34,572 nucleotides of DNA from a virus, in the IMG/VR virus record IMGVR_UViG_3300042539_001813, positions 1-34,572 of that record; one strand, 5' to 3'. Positions 30,284 through 34,572 of the stretch are shown here, one piece after another (the first letter of the stretch is position 1; each line of letters opens with the position of its first letter). A program made the translations under genes and the position numbers. Under the pieces are notes generated by a model. It saw only the letters and a program-made list of their open reading frames with translations, was not told the origin of the DNA and did no database searches.

Positions 30284-32024
30284 CACGTTAAAAATCGTAA
30301 TGGACCCCTCCCAATGGCGCTGCACGCAAGTTGCGGCCATGGGTTTGGGGCTTCCTGCAAGTCTTGACGGAGTTGCCAAGGCGCTGAATCTGCCAGCGAG
30401 CCAGCAGAAAAGTTTTGGAGGCAGGGAGCTCATTCGGTTTTGGGCTATTCCATGCAGGCCGACAAAGACAAACAATTATCGGACGCGTAATCGACCCGAA
30501 GACAATTTGGAAAAATGGGCAGAGTTTAAAGAATATGCCCGGCAGGACGTTGAAACCGAGCGTGCCGTTGCAAACACACTGGCCAAGTATCAGCGCCCAG
30601 TAAAGGAGCAAAAGCTCTGGGTTCTCGATCAAAAAATGAACGCCACCGGGATCACTGTGGATTTGACACTCGTAGAGGCTGCGATCGAGGCAGACGAAAT
30701 TTATAAAACGAAGCTTTTAAACGAGGCGATGGCGATCACCGGCCTTCGCAACCCCAACTCTGTCTCCCAGCTTAAAAGCTGGTTTGAGGAGAAATACGAG
30801 CTGACCCTGGATACGCTATCAAAAGCCAAGGTTGCAGAGCTCGCGGAGGAAGTAACAGATGCCCAGGCGCTTCGGGTTTTAGAGTTGCGAGCCCAGGTCT
30901 CAAAAACATCTGTTGCAAAATATAAAGCGATGCGCGACGCCGTGTGCCCCGATGGCCGCCTTCGCAATTTGTTGCAATTTGGAGGGGCCTCTCGAACCGG
31001 GCGCTGGGCGGGACGGACCGTTCAGGTTCAAAACTTGCGAACCAACTCACTCATCGATTTGGATAATGCCCGCGAGCTCGTTCGGAGAAGAGATTTTGAA
31101 GCCCTTGAAATCCTTTACCCCTCTGTGCCCGACACACTGAGTCAGTTGGTTCGCACGGCATTTATCGCTGCGCCCGGCCATCGATTCATCATCGCTGATT
31201 TTTCGGCAATCGAAGCGCGGGTAATCGCTTGGCTCGCTGACTGTCGCTGGCGGTTAGAGGTTTTTGAAAAAGACGGGAAGATTTATGAGGCCTCCGCGGA
31301 GAAGATGTTTAACCTGCCAGCCGGGTCTGTGGATAAAAAATCTCCTTATCGCCAAAAAGGCAAGATCGCTGAGCTTGCATTGGGGTATGGCGGGGGCGAA
31401 CAGGCGCTAAAGGTTATGGGCGCTTTAAAAATGGGAGTCGCAGAAGAGGAATTGGAAGAAATAAAAAAAAGTTGGAGAAAAGCAAACTCCGAAATCTGCA
31501 AATTTTGGTATAGAGCCGAAGAGGCTTTCCACCTTGCCGTATCTAATCGAGACAAACACGACCTGGAGATTGGCGCAAAAAACACAAAATCCAGATTAAA
31601 GATCGAATTCGCCTATGAGGATGATTTTTTATTTGTCACCTTACCCGGTAAAAGAAAGCTGGCCTATTTCAAGCCCGAGGTCACCGTTGAGCAAAAAACC
31701 AGTAGCGCAAAGCTGACTTATCAGGGCATGAATCAAAAGACCCGCACTTGGCAGGTTTTGGACACTTACGGTGGCAAGCTTGTTGAAAATATCGTACAGG
31801 CCGTTGCCAGAGATTGTTTGGCTGAGTCGATGTTGGCCTTGGATAAAGAGGGCTATCGACTTTTGTTGACCGTCCACGATGAAATTGTGATTGAAGCACC
31901 CGACGGCTTTGGGGCACTCGAAGACGTGATCGGCATCATGGGAAGGTCTATCTCTTGGGCGCCCGGACTAATTCTTCGCGCTGAAGGTTTTGAAGCGCCT
32001 TTCTACCAAAAGGAAATTGGATGA
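30276..32024 (+). CDS. Family A DNA polymerase, main part
   Basis: 582 residues. It begins with the second half of the exonuclease domain (DPSQWRCTQVAAMGLGLPAS, LIRFWAIPCRPTKTN, and Exo III in EYARQDVETE, 87-91). The polymerase motifs follow: motif A ADFSAIEARVIAWLAD (307-322), motif B YRQKGKIAELALGYGGG (358-374) and motif C LLTVHDEIVIEAP. RTGRWAGRTVQVQNL is the primer-template loop. This is the compact phage type of DNA polymerase I, lacking the 5' nuclease. Alone it has an incomplete proofreading site. The stop overlaps the DUF5664 start (ATGA). It is the likely replicative polymerase. Confidence 0.92.
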   Translation: MDSTLKIVMDPSQWRCTQVAAMGLGLPASLDGVAKALNLPASQQKSFGGRELIRFWAIPCRPTKTNNYRTRNRPEDNLEKWAEFKEYARQDVETERAVANTLAKYQRPVKEQKLWVLDQKMNATGITVDLTLVEAAIEADEIYKTKLLNEAMAITGLRNPNSVSQLKSWFEEKYELTLDTLSKAKVAELAEEVTDAQALRVLELRAQVSKTSVAKYKAMRDAVCPDGRLRNLLQFGGASRTGRWAGRTVQVQNLRTNSLIDLDNARELVRRRDFEALEILYPSVPDTLSQLVRTAFIAAPGHRFIIADFSAIEARVIAWLADCRWRLEVFEKDGKIYEASAEKMFNLPAGSVDKKSPYRQKGKIAELALGYGGGEQALKVMGALKMGVAEEELEEIKKSWRKANSEICKFWYRAEEAFHLAVSNRDKHDLEIGAKNTKSRLKIEFAYEDDFLFVTLPGKRKLAYFKPEVTVEQKTSSAKLTYQGMNQKTRTWQVLDTYGGKLVENIVQAVARDCLAESMLALDKEGYRLLLTVHDEIVIEAPDGFGALEDVIGIMGRSISWAPGLILRAEGFEAPFYQKEIG

Positions 32025-32365
32025 GGGAGCACTCTAGCGTTGCATCTTTTAGCCCCGGCGTGAAGTTCGACGCCAACAAACCCCGCATGGACTTGCTCGA
32101 CGCCCATGCGATTACGCAGCTAGCCCAGGTGCTCACCTTTGGCGCTCAAAAGTACGAAGCGCATAACTGGCGAAGGGGGATTTCCAAAAGCCGCCTAATT
32201 GCTGCCGCGCTACGCCACCTGTTCGCCTACCTTGGGGGCGAAGACAAAGATCCGGAGTCGGGTCTGTCGCATGTCGCCCACGCGATGTGTTGTGCCATGT
32301 TTTTACTTGGGTTAGAGCATCGCCCCGAGCTCGATGACCGCTATCAAGAAGACCATCTTGGCTGA
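32021..32365 (+). CDS. DUF5664 nucleotide pyrophosphohydrolase (MazZ-like)
   Basis: 114 residues. KFDANKPRMDLLDAHAI, LTFGAQKYEAHNWRRGISKS, RLIAAALRHLFAYLGGEDKD and ESGLSHVAHAMCCAMFLLGL match the DUF5664 family (dATP/dGTP diphosphohydrolase N-terminal type), all-alpha and MazG-like, with the Glu/Asp/His residues expected to bind metal. The family includes MazZ of cyanophage S-2L, which hydrolyses dGTP to dGMP. Here it follows the polymerase directly (ATGA overlap), suggesting dNTP pool control. Substrate not shown by sequence. Its 3' end overlaps the excisionase start by 32 bases. Confidence 0.85.
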   Translation: MREHSSVASFSPGVKFDANKPRMDLLDAHAITQLAQVLTFGAQKYEAHNWRRGISKSRLIAAALRHLFAYLGGEDKDPESGLSHVAHAMCCAMFLLGLEHRPELDDRYQEDHLG

Positions 32366-32618
32366 ACTGTTTAGGGACCGCGCAGTCCAACCGTCTCAGG
32401 GGCCTCGCGAGGCGACGGAAATCGTTCAGCTAGCCCCCGCGCCGTTCGTAACGGTTCGGTTGGCTTCCACGTTAATCGGGCTTTCAGATGCCGCGATCCG
32501 TGGAAAAATTCGGGAAGGCAAGTGGCTCGATGGTCGGGAGTATGTCCGGGCCCCTGATGGGGGTATATTCATCTCGTTAAAAGGAGTGGAGCGTTGGGTT
32601 TGCGCGGGGTCCAAATAA
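32334..32618 (+). CDS. Excisionase
   Basis: 94 residues. The C-terminal two thirds, FVTVRLASTLIGLSDAAIRG, KIREGKWLDGREYVRAPDGG, IFISLKGVERWV, is the winged-helix excisionase pattern, with L-S-x-x-A-I-R-G-K-I as recognition helix. The N-terminal 30 residues are variable and the exact start is unsure because the frame overlaps the previous gene. It lies just before and overlaps the integrase, as usual. It should bend DNA at the att site and favour excision. Confidence 0.88.
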   Translation: MTAIKKTILAELFRDRAVQPSQGPREATEIVQLAPAPFVTVRLASTLIGLSDAAIRGKIREGKWLDGREYVRAPDGGIFISLKGVERWVCAGSK

Positions 32619-33835
32619 GGTCCAAATCAATCCGAATCAGATTTGTTTTAAACGGCACGATTGTCGAGAAAAGGCTTGTGGTCAACGGCAGTGCGTTAAA
32701 GCCCACGCCCGCTAATTTGAATTACGCTGAGCGCTTGCTCGCAGAAATCAAAGAGAAGATTCGCTTTGGCACGTTCAACATGGCTGAGTATTTCGGGGGC
32801 CATATCGAAAAAGAAAACGCCCCAACAATCACGGTGGTGGCGTTCATGTGGTACTGGCTAGAAACTCAGCGGGTGGAGGATTCCACGCGCTCGGGCTACA
32901 AAACGGCGGTCAACTTCTGGAAAAAATCATTTGACAAGATGCCGCTGGCTTCGCTTAAACATAGCGACATCACACGCGTGGCCGCAAAATATAAAGACTT
33001 AAATGGCAAGACTCTTAATAACTACGTCTCCATCTTGCGCCAATCGTTGGCCCTTGCCGTGCGTGACGAAATGATTGATAAAAATCCAGCCGAGGGCGTT
33101 CCTAAGTACAAATCTCAGGCGCCCTTGGTCGACCCGTTTTCGCGAGAAGAGTCAGACCGAATCCTTGAAGATATTCGGTCACGTTATCCGGAGCCGGTTT
33201 ACAACATGGTTGAGTTTTGGTTTTGGACGGGCATGCGCACGAGCGAGATCTTCGGGCTTCAGTGGGCTGATGTGGATCTGCTTAGCAAAACCGCAGTCGT
33301 CTCCCAGGCCAAGGTCCGAGGGAAGCTGAAGGCCACGACAAAGACCAATGTCGCCAGAACGGTGCATTTAAATAGCCGCGCCTTTGAGGCACTTAATCGC
33401 CAGCGCAAACACACGTATTTGCCCGGTGGCGGTGTTTTTGCCGACCCGCGTTACTTCGCCGAGTGGAGTGACGAGCGGGCGTTTCGACGCAGCTATTGGA
33501 CACCCACGTTTAAGCGGTTAGGCATTCGTTATCGCCGCCCTTACAACATGCGTCACTCGTATGCGACGGCGATGTTGATGGCCGGAATGACGCCAGCGTT
33601 TTGCGCGAAGCAATTGGGCCACTCTATCGAGATGTTTTTGCGCACCTACACCAAGTGGATGGACGGAGCGCAAAACGAAGTCGAAATGGGCCGCCTGGAG
33701 AAGACGTTTGCCCCAAAAACTGGCCACGAACTGGCCACGGAAATTTCTGTGCGTCGCAAGTCTTTGATTTCTAATGAGAAAAGTGTGGGGTGGCCGATGG
33801 GACTCGAAGGCGAATTGGACACTGGCGTGGAGTGA
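32594..33835 (+). CDS. Tyrosine recombinase integrase
   Basis: 413 residues from TTG 32594, with AAGGAG seven bases upstream. N-terminal DUF3596-like arm-binding segment (RSKSIRIRFVLNGTIVEKRL), a SAM-like core-binding domain (TVVAFMWYWLETQRVEDSTR), and the catalytic domain: Arg215 in WTGMRTSEIFGLQW, Lys near 248-250, Arg320 and His321 in RRPYNMRHSYAT (first His of HxxR replaced by Tyr), His343 in KQLGHS, nucleophile Tyr352 in LRTYTKW. The C-terminal 20 residues, including VGWPMGLE, are encoded by the antisense of a tRNA-His-like attachment core. It is the last gene of the rightward early operon. Confidence 0.96.
   Translation: MGLRGVQIRSKSIRIRFVLNGTIVEKRLVVNGSALKPTPANLNYAERLLAEIKEKIRFGTFNMAEYFGGHIEKENAPTITVVAFMWYWLETQRVEDSTRSGYKTAVNFWKKSFDKMPLASLKHSDITRVAAKYKDLNGKTLNNYVSILRQSLALAVRDEMIDKNPAEGVPKYKSQAPLVDPFSREESDRILEDIRSRYPEPVYNMVEFWFWTGMRTSEIFGLQWADVDLLSKTAVVSQAKVRGKLKATTKTNVARTVHLNSRAFEALNRQRKHTYLPGGGVFADPRYFAEWSDERAFRRSYWTPTFKRLGIRYRRPYNMRHSYATAMLMAGMTPAFCAKQLGHSIEMFLRTYTKWMDGAQNEVEMGRLEKTFAPKTGHELATEISVRRKSLISNEKSVGWPMGLEGELDTGVE
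33785..33808 (-). other. Attachment-site core resembling a tRNA-His 3' end
   Basis: Read on the minus strand, 33808-33786 is a T-loop (TTCGAGT), T-stem 3' half (CCCAT), acceptor 3' half (CGGCCAC), discriminator C and CCA, the specific ending of tRNA-His. The 5' part of the tRNA is absent here. The core lies inside the integrase 3' end. Confidence 0.65.
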
Positions 33836-33871
33836 CGTATGTTGACGAATCAAGGACTTATCTAACGCTGA

Positions 33872-33945
33872 TTGACGTGGAGAAACATAAAACTGGCCAA
33901 AAAAACTGGCCACGGAGGATTTAAGGTGGGGTGGCCGATGGGGCA
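33872..33945 (+). pseudogene. Relic of a second integrase C-terminal tail
   Basis: In one frame this stretch reads KLAKKTGHGGFKVGWPMG, matching the active integrase in two blocks, KTGH and VGWPMG, in the same order, with the tail between them shortened. The DNA blocks ACTGGCCACGGA and GTGGGGTGGCCGATGGG are both repeated. It suggests a remnant of an earlier related element at the same site. No catalytic part remains. Confidence 0.45.
33925..33941 (-). repeat. Second copy of the attachment core (17 bp)
   Basis: GTGGGGTGGCCGATGGG repeats exactly the sequence at 33785-33801, 140 bases away and in the same direction. The T-loop part is lost. Confidence 0.6.
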
Positions 33946-33963
33946 TAACAAGATGCCACGCCA

Positions 33964-33997
33964 AACCCGACCCTGCTTCGGCAGCGTCGGGTTTTTT
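33964..33997 (+). terminator. Rho-independent terminator downstream of the integrase
   Basis: AACCCGAC-C-CTGC, loop TTCG, GCAG-C-GTCGGGTT, then T-run to 33997. A strong hairpin of 12 pairs with one internal mismatch; it would end the rightward early operon. Confidence 0.88.
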
Positions 33998-34049
33998 CTG
34001 GCAATTTTTACAACGGAGTCGTTCAACACCCTGGAGTCTGACTTCGGGG

Positions 34050-34409
34050 TCAGTCGCACTCCAGTAGCGTGATCGGCCCCTTTACAGTGTCCACATACCC
34101 AAGATAACGACCATTTGTCCTTTTGATTTGCAGGAGTAAGGGCGGCTTATACGCCCCTGGATAAGCGACATTAAGAGTCCTAGGATCAATCTTTTCCAGA
34201 CTCGCAAACTCGACAGTCTGCATATTTCGAGGTGAGACTTTACCCTGCAAAATAACAACCGAAATTCGATTAAATAAACAGTTGTCACGATTCATTAGTT
34301 GTTCTGACAGGTCTGTCGTAGGCGCGTCTGCTGCAAAGCCCATCGTGACCAACGAGGCGCTCACGACCAGCGGTAAGCGGTATGCGATGCACAACTTTAC
34401 GGCTCGCAA
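34050..34409 (-). CDS. Exported hypothetical protein, probably host
   Basis: 119 residues. The N-terminus has a basic start and a hydrophobic stretch (LPLVVSASLVTMGFAADAPT) that looks like a Sec signal peptide with cleavage near GFA-AD. The mature part is about 90 residues with two cysteines (DNCLFN and LLECD at the very end) that could form a disulfide, and a beta-rich C-terminal half (LLLQIKRTNGRYLGYVDTVK). Family not recognised. It starts eight bases after the preceding minus-strand stop, so the two form an operon. Host gene more likely than phage; not certain. Confidence 0.6.
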   Translation of the reverse strand: MRAVKLCIAYRLPLVVSASLVTMGFAADAPTTDLSEQLMNRDNCLFNRISVVILQGKVSPRNMQTVEFASLEKIDPRTLNVAYPGAYKPPLLLQIKRTNGRYLGYVDTVKGPITLLECD

Positions 34410-34417
34410 ACGACACT

Positions 34418-34572
34418 CTAGTGAGTGACGTCCTGACCCTTAGCAGTCAGTCCGATTGACGGCGTACGTGTATCGAACTGTTGCGCCCCACTTCGCGCCT
34501 GGTCAAAAGCCAGCTCCAACTGCTCCATCAGTTCCGCATATCGACCCTCAGAAATAGCTCCGCATTGGACCA
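34418..34572 (-). CDS. C-terminal end of an unidentified gene, runs off the right edge
   Basis: The minus frame is open from the edge to TAG 34420-34418, giving about 50 residues: ISEGRYAELMEQLELAFDQA and TRTPSIGLTAKGQDVTH. No family recognised. Directly upstream of, and in the same direction as, the exported protein gene. Confidence 0.45.
   Translation of the reverse strand, partial: VQCGAISEGRYAELMEQLELAFDQARSGAQQFDTRTPSIGLTAKGQDVTH

Noticed and set aside
33786-33861. Complete tRNA-His gene on the minus strand
   Set aside because: Only the last 23 bases match; no anticodon arm, D arm or 5' acceptor strand follows.
33872-34072. 66-codon plus-strand ORF after the integrase as a real gene
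   Set aside because: It crosses the terminator hairpin and has no start signal; only its first part is kept as an integrase relic.
1-34572. CRISPR array, insertion sequence, lysis cassette or toxin-antitoxin pair
   Set aside because: None seen; no regularly spaced direct repeats, transposase motifs, holin or endolysin sequences in the window.

Overview
The window is most of a temperate siphovirus prophage with an HK97-type head, followed on the right by a short stretch of probable host DNA. The host is most likely a betaproteobacterium. This is inferred from the overall gene set (P27-type TerS next to an HNH protein, a GTA-like tail tip, a DUF2800/DUF2815/family-A polymerase module) and from an attachment-site sequence that looks like the 3' end of a proteobacterial tRNA-His. 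No 16S gene or intact tRNA is present to prove it.

Left two thirds (1-20252, all minus strand, read right to left) is the late operon: HNH endonuclease, terminase small and large subunits, portal, prohead protease, major capsid protein, a glycosyltransferase-like conserved phage protein, a small head protein, a 938-residue repeat-bearing beta-rich protein, four connector/completion proteins, tail tube, G/GT tail chaperones with a -1 frameshift site, tape measure, DUF2460, DUF2163, NlpC/P60 peptidase, and a giant tail-tip protein that runs off the left edge. No lysis genes are visible; they would have to lie further left. At least three intrinsic terminators on this strand sit before, within and between late genes.

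Middle (20435-25704, minus strand) is the rightmost early leftward operon: a Cro-like regulator, a 74-residue protein, a primase-helicase, a small ORF, a VRR-NUC nuclease, an SNF2-type helicase and a cysteine/HTH protein that is a plausible late-gene regulator. A dense cluster of GTGTCA motifs lies at the primase end.

The switch lies at 25704-25822, with divergent promoters and inverted repeats. The rightward repressor-like gene (25822-26940) has an N-terminal HTH, but its C-terminus looks like a PD-(D/E)XK fold rather than a LexA-type peptidase.

Right third (27174-33835, plus strand) is a second, compact early operon from one recognisable promoter: two small ORFs, DUF2800 (Cas4-like) nuclease, DUF2815 single-strand-binding protein, a winged-helix protein, a small conserved protein, a family A DNA polymerase split into two ORFs inside its exonuclease domain, a DUF5664 nucleotide pyrophosphohydrolase, excisionase and tyrosine integrase. 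The integrase 3' end overlaps a 23-bp tRNA-His-like attachment core. A second, shorter core 140 bp downstream is preceded by a relic of a similar integrase tail. From about 34050 the two minus-strand genes look like host genes.
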